Below are positions 31,263 to 39,818 of a stretch of DNA of 39,917 bases, in pieces. Every line of letters begins with the position of its first letter. Position 1 is the first letter of the stretch. The notes beneath the pieces are model-generated. The model worked only from the letters and a program-made list of their open reading frames with translations, was not told the DNA's origin and ran no database searches. Origin of the DNA: a virus; the IMG/VR virus record IMGVR_UViG_3300032309_001000, positions 1 through 39,917 of that record; one strand, given 5' to 3'. Made by a program: the position numbers and the translations under genes.

Positions 31263-31946
31263 TTAGGTTCCGTATGCTCCAAAGGTGACACCACTCAGGG
31301 GATTGGAAGGCGTGTAGCCGGGACCAAGGAGTCCACCTCCACCAGTTGTTGTTCCTCCTCCAGTTGCACCGAACGATGGAGAAACAAGGCCAGCTTGGCG
31401 GAACGAAGTGTGCATCCCAATTCCTTGCGTAACGCCATTCAGGATGCTCGACGCATAGTTGACACTCTGATATGGAGGAAGAGGAGCTGGATATCCACTA
31501 TTGATGATGGACTGACCGCGAGCGTAAATTGCAGACGCTTCACGATTCAACTGAGCCGAGTAGTTCGTCATGTTTCGCTGGGCAGCGGAGGAGTAGTTAA
31601 GAACCTCGCGCTGGAATTGATCATGAACCAGTTGAACGGTTCGGCCTTCAATTCCTGTTTCAGCTTGTGATGCGGTATATGCCGAAGAAGCTGCTCGGGC
31701 ATCCAAACTGATGTTTTGGAGCTGCTGCTTCTGCGCTGCAATGGTCTCCATCTGTTGAGCCATGAGCGCATCGGTCTGGAGCCCTACGTCTCGTTGAACC
31801 GCTTCTACAGTCTGACGGTAATTCTCGTCAGCAGCTTGCCCTTGGCTACGGAGATACTTGTTTTGATCAGAAGCTGCCTTTGCTTGAGAACCAAGAGAGA
31901 CAGCTGTACTTGCAACTGCCAATCCAATAGAAAGTGGGTCACACAT
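31263..31946 (-). CDS. Internal virion protein, T7 gp14-like
   Basis: A 227-residue protein starting MCDPLSIGLAVASTAVSLGS, the usual beginning of gp14-type proteins, with a long glutamine/alanine helix (45-150) and a glycine-rich tail (about 190-215). It forms the outer-membrane part of the ejection channel in T7. It overlaps the previous gene by eight bases. Confidence 0.85.
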   Translation of the reverse strand: MCDPLSIGLAVASTAVSLGSQAKAASDQNKYLRSQGQAADENYRQTVEAVQRDVGLQTDALMAQQMETIAAQKQQLQNISLDARAASSAYTASQAETGIEGRTVQLVHDQFQREVLNYSSAAQRNMTNYSAQLNREASAIYARGQSIINSGYPAPLPPYQSVNYASSILNGVTQGIGMHTSFRQAGLVSPSFGATGGGTTTGGGGLLGPGYTPSNPLSGVTFGAYGT

Positions 31947-32412
31947 TGTTGATCCTCACAAAGTGGTAGAAAGTCCTACCTTCGTGTCCGTAGTTATGAA
32001 TCTCGTTGATGAATTGGAACCCGAGCCACTGAAGCCACTTGATGTGGACAGTGTTTCGGGAGTCGATGTTGTTGTAGAGAACTGGGTAGTCCGAATGGAA
32101 GTGCTCAATCCACCCCTTGGACTTCCTTAGAAACTCCATGGAGTGCAGCTTGATCTCGTCAGATCCGAGAAACCACACCTGCCCAACAGAAGGGTTCAGG
32201 GCCATGGAGACCACACCAAACATCGCCAGAGGCTCGTAGACGGCTTCTGGGCGGACGATGGTGTAACAGTGGCTGGACTGCTCAAAGCCCCTTAGAAGGG
32301 CTAGGTGGGGCGTTACGCCCGATGCAGCCTGTATCTCATCGAGATCAGCCTGTCTCAGGTTCCTAGAAAGTGCAAGACAATCGCTCTGATGGCTCACTCT
32401 GGTGTCGATCAT
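31939..32412 (-). CDS. Internal virion protein A, T7 gp13-like (DUF2833)
   Basis: A 157-residue protein with a GNAT-like layout: ADLDEIQAASG, MFGVVSMALNPSVGQVWFLGSD, a central helix, then KWLQWLGFQFI near the C-terminus. T7 gp13 and its DUF2833 relatives share this arrangement and are needed for correct core assembly. The ATG overlaps the tail tubular B stop (ATGA). Confidence 0.85.
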   Translation of the reverse strand: MIDTRVSHQSDCLALSRNLRQADLDEIQAASGVTPHLALLRGFEQSSHCYTIVRPEAVYEPLAMFGVVSMALNPSVGQVWFLGSDEIKLHSMEFLRKSKGWIEHFHSDYPVLYNNIDSRNTVHIKWLQWLGFQFINEIHNYGHEGRTFYHFVRINNV

Positions 32413-34916
32413 GCAAACCTCTGTGCGCGGTCGGTGTAGTCAGCTTCGACCTCCGCACTGATGATTTTACACGGCAACGGTGAATCGTTCAGGATCTTGA
32501 TCGTTGTTTCGGTGTTCTTGCCGTAGACAGGGAACCGGAACGAGCCACGATCAAGGTAGATCTGGTTCAGCACTGAAGAGCCGACGATGTTTCCTGTGTA
32601 GACGTACTCGTACTGAGCCTGATCGACACCCACAGTGACTTGAATCTTGAAGAACGAGGTGTCTTCGTACAACAAGTTCATGTGCTTCAGTTGGTAGCGT
32701 CCAGTCTGCAATGCAGCGGTTCCACCCAGTGATCGAGATGGAAGCCACAAGTTTGAGAACTGGAAGATCATCTCATACTTGTAACCAATCCAGACTGGAG
32801 TCGTGCTGTAATTGCCCACGGCCACGACGGTTCCTGCGGTGTCTGTATTTGCGTTGTACGAGGTTCCGGAAGAAGCCAGAATCCGTAGACCATTCGTGGT
32901 GTAGATCTGACTCAGCGTCGAGCTATAAGAGTACGGCTTTGGAAGATTCCAAGTCGTGAGTCCAGTTCCGCTGTTGTATGTGCCAGTACCAGAAGCAAAG
33001 TACTGCCGAGCATCTAGATGCGTAAGCCAGTTGACACCAGCGACGATGTCCGCATCTGTCTGGTCAACTCCGAATCGAATGCGTTCCAGTACTGGATTCT
33101 TTGCGGTATTACGCAGAGTCAACAAGTACAGATACGAGTCCACGAACTCAGCCCAGATCACCTTAGCCTTCCCACCAGTCGCCACATCAGGGAATGTGAA
33201 CTTGAACCAAGCGTTCTGTAGCGACTGCTCTGAAGTGCGGAGATACTTGTATAGATATAGATCTCCACCGCTCACCGCAGCCATCATGTCTTCTTGAGTT
33301 GTCGAAGCGATGGTCACAGGCTTACCGAAGATGTATTTCGGAACAAGATCGCTGATTGAGTTCACGACATATGAGCCATCGATGTTTGGCTGTGGTACGA
33401 GCTCACGGATGCCCGCATACCCACCACCACGGTTGTACGGGAAGAAGACAGACAAGCCGGAGGAAACAGGCTGGATGTCTGCATACGACTCGTAGTCACC
33501 GATGGGAAGCAGCGAGACGCTCTTGGGACTCAAGATCTCTCCACCACGGAGGACAAGCTGAGTAGACTCAGTGAACAGCAGAAGCTCTGTGTTGAAGACA
33601 ACACCGGACTTCATGGTGCTGATCTTCTGACTACTGCTGGAGATGTCGATTGGATCTGAGTCAGGAAGATCGAGAGTCGTGGTGCGCCAGAAGTTGAAGA
33701 ACTCTGAAGCCTCACTCAGGATGATGTTCTCACCACTCAGGAAACCAAGACGGTTCTTGAACAACACCATGTTGGTGATGCGATCTCCCACAAAGGTAGG
33801 ATCGCTGTTTGTTTCAAGATCTCCTGCTTCACGATCTCCCCACTTGAAGCTTGTGTAGGTAACACCTGCCGGAACATTACTTGCTGGAGTAGTTCCATCT
33901 GCCTTCTTGAACATGAATGACCCGTCGCTCTGACGAATCAAGATGTGAGGCATCGTTCCGTAGTTGAACTTGTACTTGATTGCTGGGGCAATGGTCTCAC
34001 GCCAGATTCCCTTGGAGAATGTTCCGTCTTCAGCCTCGAACTTCACATAGTAGTCATCGATGCCAGATTCAGGAGCTCCAATAACTCGAACGACGTAGTT
34101 ATGCGGTGCGGCGTATGGGAGATCTTCAAATCGCTGAATCTGGTCACGGATAAGTACTGCACCCTGTCCACCGAAATCGTCTTCAACGGACACGGTAAAG
34201 TTTGTCCCTCTGGTGATCTTCAGAACACCATCGATGGCAACAGCAGTGTAGTTGTTGGACCCGTTGATCGAAGAGGCTAAAGCGTTTGCGGTATGGTCAG
34301 TTCCAATATCATTGTTGACTGACTGAACATGAGGACTCGTATGGCTGTAAGTAACAGTTCCGTTTCCAGCAGCGTTTGTAAGAGTTACTGAAGTTTTTCT
34401 TGCGTAGTTGTCCTGCTTGATGTACACCAAAGCGATCTGATTGTAGTTGATGCTCGTGGTGGTGGACGCATCCATTGCAACCACGGTAGAGCTGTTGCTG
34501 CTGGCTGTGTTCACAATGAAAGTGACATCTGCAATGGTCAAAGCCTTGATGGTGTCTCGTGTTCCACCAGTCAGGTAGTTTTTGGCCCCAGTGTCGTAGT
34601 AGACATTCTGGCGAGTGCCATCAAGGTTGTAGACGAAGATCTCATCTGGGTGGATCAAGCAGATGTACTTCTCGTTGACATCTCGGATGATCAGGTGGGG
34701 CTTTGCATCAGACTCGCTGACAAGAGCAAGAATCGCGTTGTCAGCTTGCTTGCGAAACTCCACAATCTTAGACGCCGGAGGACGCTTGATAAGCCCTTCG
34801 ATTGGACTGGGGAAAGCGTTCTCCATCACCTCGCATTGATTGCTGTCGCGCACAGCAGGAGACTGCTGGCTGACTCCTCCGATGAGGTTTGGGATCGACT
34901 GAGTAATCAGGGGCAT
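32409..34916 (-). CDS. Tail tubular protein B, T7 gp12-like
   Basis: An 835-residue protein (T7 gp12: 794) starting MPLITQSIPNLIGGVSQQSP, the hallmark start of gp12-type nozzle proteins, followed by NAFPSPIEGLIKRPP. The body is beta-rich with many aromatic strands; GDRITNMVLFKNRLGFLSGENI and SEASEFFNFWRTT are conserved in the family. It forms the tail nozzle and fibre anchor. Its ATG overlaps the stop of the gp11-like gene. Confidence 0.95.
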   Translation of the reverse strand: MPLITQSIPNLIGGVSQQSPAVRDSNQCEVMENAFPSPIEGLIKRPPASKIVEFRKQADNAILALVSESDAKPHLIIRDVNEKYICLIHPDEIFVYNLDGTRQNVYYDTGAKNYLTGGTRDTIKALTIADVTFIVNTASSNSSTVVAMDASTTTSINYNQIALVYIKQDNYARKTSVTLTNAAGNGTVTYSHTSPHVQSVNNDIGTDHTANALASSINGSNNYTAVAIDGVLKITRGTNFTVSVEDDFGGQGAVLIRDQIQRFEDLPYAAPHNYVVRVIGAPESGIDDYYVKFEAEDGTFSKGIWRETIAPAIKYKFNYGTMPHILIRQSDGSFMFKKADGTTPASNVPAGVTYTSFKWGDREAGDLETNSDPTFVGDRITNMVLFKNRLGFLSGENIILSEASEFFNFWRTTTLDLPDSDPIDISSSSQKISTMKSGVVFNTELLLFTESTQLVLRGGEILSPKSVSLLPIGDYESYADIQPVSSGLSVFFPYNRGGGYAGIRELVPQPNIDGSYVVNSISDLVPKYIFGKPVTIASTTQEDMMAAVSGGDLYLYKYLRTSEQSLQNAWFKFTFPDVATGGKAKVIWAEFVDSYLYLLTLRNTAKNPVLERIRFGVDQTDADIVAGVNWLTHLDARQYFASGTGTYNSGTGLTTWNLPKPYSYSSTLSQIYTTNGLRILASSGTSYNANTDTAGTVVAVGNYSTTPVWIGYKYEMIFQFSNLWLPSRSLGGTAALQTGRYQLKHMNLLYEDTSFFKIQVTVGVDQAQYEYVYTGNIVGSSVLNQIYLDRGSFRFPVYGKNTETTIKILNDSPLPCKIISAEVEADYTDRAQRFA

Positions 34917-35503
34917 CAGTAAGTCCTGTAGGAGGCGTTTCGCATAATGACGCTGGCAGTCGAGTACTCATCAAAGATTGAGTAGTCGGCAGTGTCCATT
35001 TCGTACTCACGCATCTTTCCGAGAGCCATGACTTCATCTTGAATGTTGAAGACGTGGTGTTTCTCCGAGCCAACCATGCGATCCATGAAAATGCGGGAAG
35101 CACGGATCATGATGTACCTACGGGCTGGCTCCGGCATCTCCTCGAAGTCAAGCATGACGATGCGAGTGACCTCGATGGGGCTGGAGAAGACATACGAGTT
35201 CGTAGCCTTGTTGTACAGCCTGTTTCCCCGTGTGACGATGTCAAGACCTTCGATCAGATCCGTATCTACCCGAGCGACATTCTCGGAGACATACAGAAAT
35301 CCAGAAGAATCTGGGGTCATCGTCACCTTGTACTCGATGTTGAAGTGCCAGCCATACGACTGAACTTCACGGCTGACCTCGTTCAGGATCTGCACGGCGA
35401 TCAGAGAATCGGCCCGCTGCGAGCTCAGGGAGTTCACAGGAGGCTCTCCGATTGTGGACAGCATCGTGTTGATGGCTTCAAGTTGGCTGGTCTTCGTGAG
35501 CAT
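34916..35503 (-). CDS. Tail tubular protein A, T7 gp11-like
   Basis: A 195-residue protein (T7 gp11: 196). LEAINTMLSTIGEPPVNSL near the N-terminus and GWHFNIEYKVTMTPDSSGF, then RIVMLDFEEMPEPARRYIM, are the gp11 landmarks. It forms the adaptor ring between portal and nozzle. GAGG is five bases before the ATG, directly after the hairpin that follows the capsid gene. Confidence 0.95.
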   Translation of the reverse strand: MLTKTSQLEAINTMLSTIGEPPVNSLSSQRADSLIAVQILNEVSREVQSYGWHFNIEYKVTMTPDSSGFLYVSENVARVDTDLIEGLDIVTRGNRLYNKATNSYVFSSPIEVTRIVMLDFEEMPEPARRYIMIRASRIFMDRMVGSEKHHVFNIQDEVMALGKMREYEMDTADYSIFDEYSTASVIMRNASYRTY

Positions 35504-35519
35504 GAGTACCTCGATAAAT

Positions 35520-35551
35520 GGGCGGTAGGCTCCAAGAGGAACCTACCGCCC
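35520..35551 (-). terminator. Hairpin terminator after the capsid gene
   Basis: Minus strand: a 14 bp stem with one wobble pair, GGGCGGTAGG-UUCC against GGAG-CCTACCGCCC, loop UCUU, followed by ATTTATC. The tail is short, so termination may be partial. T7 also has its late terminator right after gene 10. Confidence 0.75.
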
Positions 35552-35564
35552 TTGTGTTGTGCGT

Positions 35565-35580
35565 TCAGCCGTTAGGCTGA
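35565..35580 (-). repeat. Small hairpin before the capsid terminator
   Basis: TCAGCC-TAAC-GGCTGA on the minus strand, eight bases after the capsid stop codon. It may help block exonucleases or support termination. Confidence 0.6.
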
Positions 35581-35587
35581 GGATTCA

Positions 35588-36700
35588 TCAGGTAGCAGCG
35601 TTGATGAGTTCGTAGCAGCACTCTTCGCGGAGAATGCCGTGACCCATTGCGTACTTCGCCAGCATGAGCGTACCGAGACGATCCATGATGTAATCGCTCT
35701 CGACCGAGAGGTCCATCAGCTTGACCGTACCAACGGCATCCGTGTGGAAGACAATGCCTTGAGTCGTGCCGAAGTTTGCCTGACCGTAGCCAACGCCGTT
35801 GCTGCCGAAGGGATCGTTCTTGATGCCCGAAGCATTGTGGACATTGGTCGACGAGGTTTCGGTGGCCGTGGGGATGTGGTTTGACTTCATCACCGTGATG
35901 CCAGCGATCTCAACGATGTTACCCTTGGCGATGTTGCCATTACCACCGTAGTCCTTGTTGATGGCAATCTTCGCGCCGTCACCGTTGACCAGCTTGTAGT
36001 AGTTGCCCGGAGTGAGGAGCGCGTAACGACCATCGGTCGGAACATTGGCCTCGTCCATCTTCTGAGCAGCGGTGAAGAGGCCAGCAATCATCTGTTCAGA
36101 CGAAATTGTACCCACTCCGGCAGAAAGCTCAATCTGAGAACCGAGGTAGGTCGCATTCGATCCACCAAAGCGGTCCGTAGTCACACGAGCACCAGCGATG
36201 ACGGTACGGACCAAGTTCTTGTCAGCGGTGTACGCAAGCGCACGACCGATTTCGCGCGAGTAGGTCGAACGAACATCGTAGTGGTTCTTGAGTTCATCGA
36301 TGTCCGCAACGAACACCGAGCTGACGAGAACATCATCGATGAAGATCTGCTTCTCGTTGTGCCGGAAACGCTGGAGGTACTTGTTCGATCCACCGTCATA
36401 TGCAACGACGAGGTTCGTTCCTGCGCCGCTTCCACTCGTAGCAGTACCGTAACCCGTAGTGTCACCAGTCGAGAGGACCGATTCACCCGGCGTGTGGTAC
36501 TGAGCCGACGCAACGCCAGTCACGGCGAAGGATGCGACCTTGCCCGAGCTGATGGTGCGGACCTTGGTGATGGGAAGCATGAGGTTCGCTTCCTCAAAGC
36601 TGGCGATGATTTCGCCGGAGAAGACCTTGAGAAAGAGTGCATCTACGTCGTTGGCCAGATTCACCTGACCAAGACGTGATGGCTGTGATTGAATTGCCAT
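35588..36700 (-). CDS. Major capsid protein, T7 gp10-like
   Basis: A 370-residue protein (T7 gp10A: 345). Family landmarks are DVDALFLKVFSGEIIASFEE (18-37), FAVTGVASAQYHTPGES (57-73), the FIDDVLVSSVFVADIDELKNHYD segment (about 120-142) and PTDGRYALLTPGNYYKL. It builds the HK97-fold shell. AGGAA is nine bases before the ATG. There is no sign of a long frameshift extension like T7 10B. Confidence 0.95.
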   Translation of the reverse strand: MAIQSQPSRLGQVNLANDVDALFLKVFSGEIIASFEEANLMLPITKVRTISSGKVASFAVTGVASAQYHTPGESVLSTGDTTGYGTATSGSGAGTNLVVAYDGGSNKYLQRFRHNEKQIFIDDVLVSSVFVADIDELKNHYDVRSTYSREIGRALAYTADKNLVRTVIAGARVTTDRFGGSNATYLGSQIELSAGVGTISSEQMIAGLFTAAQKMDEANVPTDGRYALLTPGNYYKLVNGDGAKIAINKDYGGNGNIAKGNIVEIAGITVMKSNHIPTATETSSTNVHNASGIKNDPFGSNGVGYGQANFGTTQGIVFHTDAVGTVKLMDLSVESDYIMDRLGTLMLAKYAMGHGILREECCYELINAAT

Positions 36701-36805
36701 TGTTGGAGATTCCTAGAAAGAGTGCGTGTGAAAGTCTTGACCGTTAGTCGCTACTCTTGAGGTTATCCCACGCATGGGGCCACAACTCGCAACTCGTCTC
36801 ACCCG

Positions 36806-37126
36806 TCAAGAAGGTGAAACTTCCTTAGATTCCTCCACAAAGCTAGGAGGAACTACATACCAACCTTCAGGGATGTCCACAATGTTGTCCATAAGTGTCC
36901 ATTCCCCTTCGATGTAGGCGTAGACCCGTGCCTTTGTTTTAGGGCCGATCCTGATCGGACTTGATTCCGGAATCAGTACGGCTCTTGTGCATCCACTGGC
37001 GAATCCGAGAACCAGCACGACGCAAAACAGCAGGATCCCGATTAGCCTCGATGGCCTTTCGGGATCCTGCTGCAAGCTTCGCGAAGAACTCAAGCAACGC
37101 CACCACCAGCGTCGTGAGTATTGCAT
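36806..37126 (-). CDS. Putative outer-membrane spanin lipoprotein
   Basis: A 106-residue protein with an arginine-rich N-terminus, a hydrophobic stretch at about 28-45 and a lipobox-like FASGC with the cysteine near residue 46. After it comes a short periplasmic part ending in PEGWYVVPPSF. The ATG at 37126 has GGAG eight bases upstream. It starts four bases after, and in another frame than, the 63-residue gene, recalling nested Rz/Rz1 spanin pairs. It would link to the outer membrane and help break the envelope. The lipobox is not perfect (A at -3), so confidence is moderate. It lies between holin and capsid. Confidence 0.6.
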   Translation of the reverse strand: MQYSRRWWWRCLSSSRSLQQDPERPSRLIGILLFCVVLVLGFASGCTRAVLIPESSPIRIGPKTKARVYAYIEGEWTLMDNIVDIPEGWYVVPPSFVEESKEVSPS

Positions 37127-37130
37127 TCAC
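36939..37130 (-). CDS. Possible inner-membrane spanin-like small protein
   Basis: A 63-residue frame from a GTG overlapping the holin stop (GTGA). It has a hydrophobic N-terminal segment (NAILTTLVVALLEFFAKLAA, 2-21) and a charged, probably helical remainder (SRKAIEANRDPAVLRRAG). It is entirely overlapped by the lipoprotein frame. GGAG is only four bases from the GTG, weaker than for the ATG at 37126. It could be the inner-membrane partner of a spanin pair, though it is shorter than most. Confidence 0.45.
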   Translation of the reverse strand: MNAILTTLVVALLEFFAKLAAGSRKAIEANRDPAVLRRAGSRIRQWMHKSRTDSGIKSDQDRP

Positions 37131-37324
37131 TTGGCTCCGGCCTCTTCACTGGAAACATCGTTGTCTCGGGCAAAGAAGCCGATACCAGCCACTCCAAGCG
37201 CAGCGAACACAACCTGCAAGTCAAACACAGTTTGAGGATCGGTGTCGAACAGGTACGAGAGTTGGGCGGCGATGATGCCGATGGCGGTGAGAATTCCAAC
37301 GGTGGTTGTCTTCCAAGACTTCAT
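37127..37324 (-). CDS. Holin-like protein
   Basis: A 65-residue protein with two membrane segments, about 7-25 (TTVGILTAIGIIAAQLSYL) and 35-51 (FDLQVVFAALGVAGIGF), and a charged tail ending in ARDNDVSSEEAG. KSWKTT at the N-terminus and the F-ARDN-VSSE-AG end are typical of small phage holins. It would make the lesions that release the endolysin, which is not visible in this window. AAGGAG precedes the ATG by five bases. T7 has its holin after the tail fibre gene instead. Confidence 0.75.
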   Translation of the reverse strand: MKSWKTTTVGILTAIGIIAAQLSYLFDTDPQTVFDLQVVFAALGVAGIGFFARDNDVSSEEAGAK

Positions 37325-37333
37325 GTTTGCTCC

Positions 37334-38080
37334 TTATCGGCTGTTGACCCCGAAGACATTGCTGTTCTTCAGGCGGTTTTCAAGATCACGACGGTACGCA
37401 GGATCCTTGGAGTAGCGTGGATCCTTCATGGCGGAAACAACTTCAGCAACGCTGCGGAAGACACCACCAGAAGGTCCAATGACATCTCCCTGAATCAGCT
37501 TGGCGGGTTGACCGTTGGTCTGGACGTAACGGGCCTGAAGACCACGGACAGCCATCTGCATGGATGCATTGTTTCCAGAGTCCATGATCTCGTTGAAGGC
37601 GTCGATCTCACCTTCTTCAAGGTTGTCAGCGGCCCACTCCAGCATCGAGTTGTACTGGGCTTCGCCGCCAGCCATCGAGTAGATCTGCTGGGTCTGACGC
37701 TCACCAACAGCCTTGACGCCATCGACGTAGTTGCGAATGACATTCTCAGGAATGCCCTGTGCAACAAGCTTCTGGACACTCTCTTCGCTCAAGTCGCCAG
37801 TCTCTGCGTATTCCTGAGCGTAAGGCTCGAAGTTCAAGCCGCTCGGAGTACCAGCGTCAGCCTGAGGTTCAGCCTTAGGCTTCTCCGCAGGGGTCGAGAA
37901 ACGCTTCTCCAGTTCGGAGTATGCCTTGGCAAGATCCTCAGGCGACTTGAACTTCTCAGGCAACCATTGAGGACGCTCCACGGGTGCGGGAGTGTTCTCT
38001 GCTGCCTGTGCTTCTGCCACGGCCTTTGCCATGGCTTCATCAACGGGTTGTTCTGACTTGTAGATGACTTGGGTACTCAT
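37334..38080 (-). CDS. Scaffolding protein, T7 gp9-like
   Basis: A 248-residue acidic protein. PQWLPEKFKSPEDLAKAYSE at about 38-57 is the family signature, followed by ELEKRF and a proline-rich linker, then long helices (EYAETGDLSEESVQKL, and the AARGLQARYV region). It guides procapsid assembly and is lost before packaging. The ATG overlaps the portal stop (ATGA). Confidence 0.9.
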   Translation of the reverse strand: MSTQVIYKSEQPVDEAMAKAVAEAQAAENTPAPVERPQWLPEKFKSPEDLAKAYSELEKRFSTPAEKPKAEPQADAGTPSGLNFEPYAQEYAETGDLSEESVQKLVAQGIPENVIRNYVDGVKAVGERQTQQIYSMAGGEAQYNSMLEWAADNLEEGEIDAFNEIMDSGNNASMQMAVRGLQARYVQTNGQPAKLIQGDVIGPSGGVFRSVAEVVSAMKDPRYSKDPAYRRDLENRLKNSNVFGVNSR

Positions 38081-39612
38081 GCTTGCGATCTCATGTTTGC
38101 TTGAGCCATGCCGCTCATCGATTTGATGACTTCATTGCCATGGTTTGCCAGCAGACTCGATTGCATCTGCATCTGCTGTTCTTGAGCGAGTTGCTCTTCG
38201 GTCTTTACCAGCCCAGCCGTGTCAATTCCAAGTGCGGCTGCGCGACGATTCATGTATTCACGGACATCAATGTACTGCTGGATCATCTGCGGTCCAAGGA
38301 TCTGTCCGATGCCCTGTAGGTAGACATCCAGTCGGTTGAGGTCGTTACCGCGTCCAAGAGCATCAATGCCTGTGACGATGGTCGGAGTGACAAAGTCCTT
38401 GGGGAGCTTCGGCATACGACGGCTCTTGGTAAGACGGTCAATGATCCGCCCAACCAACGGAAGCTGGAACTCTTGAGACAGGATCGAGTAGATGCCGCCA
38501 AGCTGCCGCTCGATGCTCTGGGTGACAAGACGAACTTCTTCAGCAGTCACTCGCTCTGCGTTTCGGATTGTAGCCTCAGTGAGCAAGAAGGCATAGCTGA
38601 GACGCTCTGAGATTCCCTGAGCAGTAGTCAAAGCTACCTGAAGATCCTGACCCTTGTTCACCTGAAGCACTGATACGTCTGCCGCCATGCCCTCGCGGAT
38701 TGCGCCGTTTGGAGCCTGAGCCAGCGTCTTGGCGCGAGTGGTTCCAGTGGGGTTCACGAGGAAGAGAACCTTGGAGGCGGCTGCTGCGGCTTCTACGATG
38801 CTCTTAGACAGACTCTCAAGTGAGATCAAGTCTCCGAGGTACTGCTCAACGTAAGAGCGTCCGTAGTCTTCTCCATCCACACGATTCATCCGAAGGGCAA
38901 GGAACGGATTCTGTTCCATCGGATAAACACCGTAAGACTCTGGAACGATTTCTCCCTCGACTTCTTGGTAGACCTCGACCTTTCCGTTTGGCATGGTGTG
39001 GCAGCAGGTGTAGATGTCCACGGTGTCTTCGTGGGAACACATACACGAGCGAACGAAAGGTTGAATCTCTTCCGGAAGCATCGACGGAGAGACTGTCTCT
39101 TTGATGACGATCTTCTTGGCATTGCCCATTGGATCACGCTTGACTACGAAACGATCAAGCTTGATGACACGCATGGGGCCATCGTCTGGGAAGTAAAGAA
39201 GAACAGATCCACAGACGATCAGTTGCTTTACTGCCTCAAACAGGCTGCTTCGGATGCCGAGAGATTCGATCTCCTTGCTGACTCGACGCTCAAGTTCAGC
39301 AAGGCTTGTCTCTACCTCCCCCTTCGCATTGGGCGAAAGTGCCATGAGTTTCATCTGGGCTTTCGTGTCCAAGATGAATCGGAAGAAGGGAGCGTTCGGG
39401 GGAAGTAGAGACAACAGCAGTGCAGAAGCAAGGTTGTTAACGCCACGCGCACCTACGGATTGGTAGGGGGTCGGAAGGCGTTGAGCCGATTGATCCCCGT
39501 CATCCGTCATCAGGTGCGGCAGGGTCAGTCGAGCGCAATCTCGGGCTCGCAGCAAATAGCTGTGCCGCTGATTCTCAAGATTGGCGTAGGTTGCCTTCGC
39601 GGTTTGTGGCAT
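38077..39612 (-). CDS. Portal (head-tail connector), T7 gp8-like
   Basis: A 511-residue protein (T7 gp8: 536). The signature is YQSVGARGVNNLASALLLSL at 50-69, then LPPNAPFFRF. Further family segments are NPFLALRMNRVDGEDYGRSY and ERVTAEEVRLVTQSIERQLGG. It forms the dodecameric ring for DNA entry and tail attachment. GGGAG is seven bases before the ATG; the upstream gene ends two bases before it. Confidence 0.95.
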   Translation of the reverse strand: MPQTAKATYANLENQRHSYLLRARDCARLTLPHLMTDDGDQSAQRLPTPYQSVGARGVNNLASALLLSLLPPNAPFFRFILDTKAQMKLMALSPNAKGEVETSLAELERRVSKEIESLGIRSSLFEAVKQLIVCGSVLLYFPDDGPMRVIKLDRFVVKRDPMGNAKKIVIKETVSPSMLPEEIQPFVRSCMCSHEDTVDIYTCCHTMPNGKVEVYQEVEGEIVPESYGVYPMEQNPFLALRMNRVDGEDYGRSYVEQYLGDLISLESLSKSIVEAAAAASKVLFLVNPTGTTRAKTLAQAPNGAIREGMAADVSVLQVNKGQDLQVALTTAQGISERLSYAFLLTEATIRNAERVTAEEVRLVTQSIERQLGGIYSILSQEFQLPLVGRIIDRLTKSRRMPKLPKDFVTPTIVTGIDALGRGNDLNRLDVYLQGIGQILGPQMIQQYIDVREYMNRRAAALGIDTAGLVKTEEQLAQEQQMQMQSSLLANHGNEVIKSMSGMAQANMRSQA

Positions 39613-39614
39613 GA

Positions 39615-39818
39615 TCAGGCTCCCGGAACATTGACGGAAGTTGTGCGAGGAATGGTCAGACCACGTTTGCCCTTCTTCTTATAAGTGATCTCGTCACGAG
39701 GAGTCGCTGGCGCAGGAGTAGACTGCATCATCTGCGGAGCAACCATCGGAGCTGGGGCAGGAAGAGTTGTTTTCTCAACCGTTGTTTGATAAGAACGTCC
39801 ACCACCAACACACATCAT
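39615..39818 (-). CDS. Tail/host-range protein, T7 gp7.3-like
   Basis: A 67-residue protein from the first of two adjacent ATGs at 39818 (the second is at 39815), overlapping the upstream stop (ATGATG). It begins MMCVGGGRSY, has an alanine/proline-rich middle (TLPAPAPMVAPQM) and ends with YKKKGKRGLTIPRTTSVNVPG. A basic GK-x-x-L-x-IPR end is typical of gp7.3-type proteins, which are needed for tail assembly and infectivity. Position before the portal agrees. Confidence 0.65.
   Translation of the reverse strand: MMCVGGGRSYQTTVEKTTLPAPAPMVAPQMMQSTPAPATPRDEITYKKKGKRGLTIPRTTSVNVPGA

Noticed and set aside
36701-36805. Phage RNA polymerase promoter upstream of the capsid gene
   Set aside because: A promoter is expected here, but I found no 18-23 base motif repeated in other late intergenic regions.
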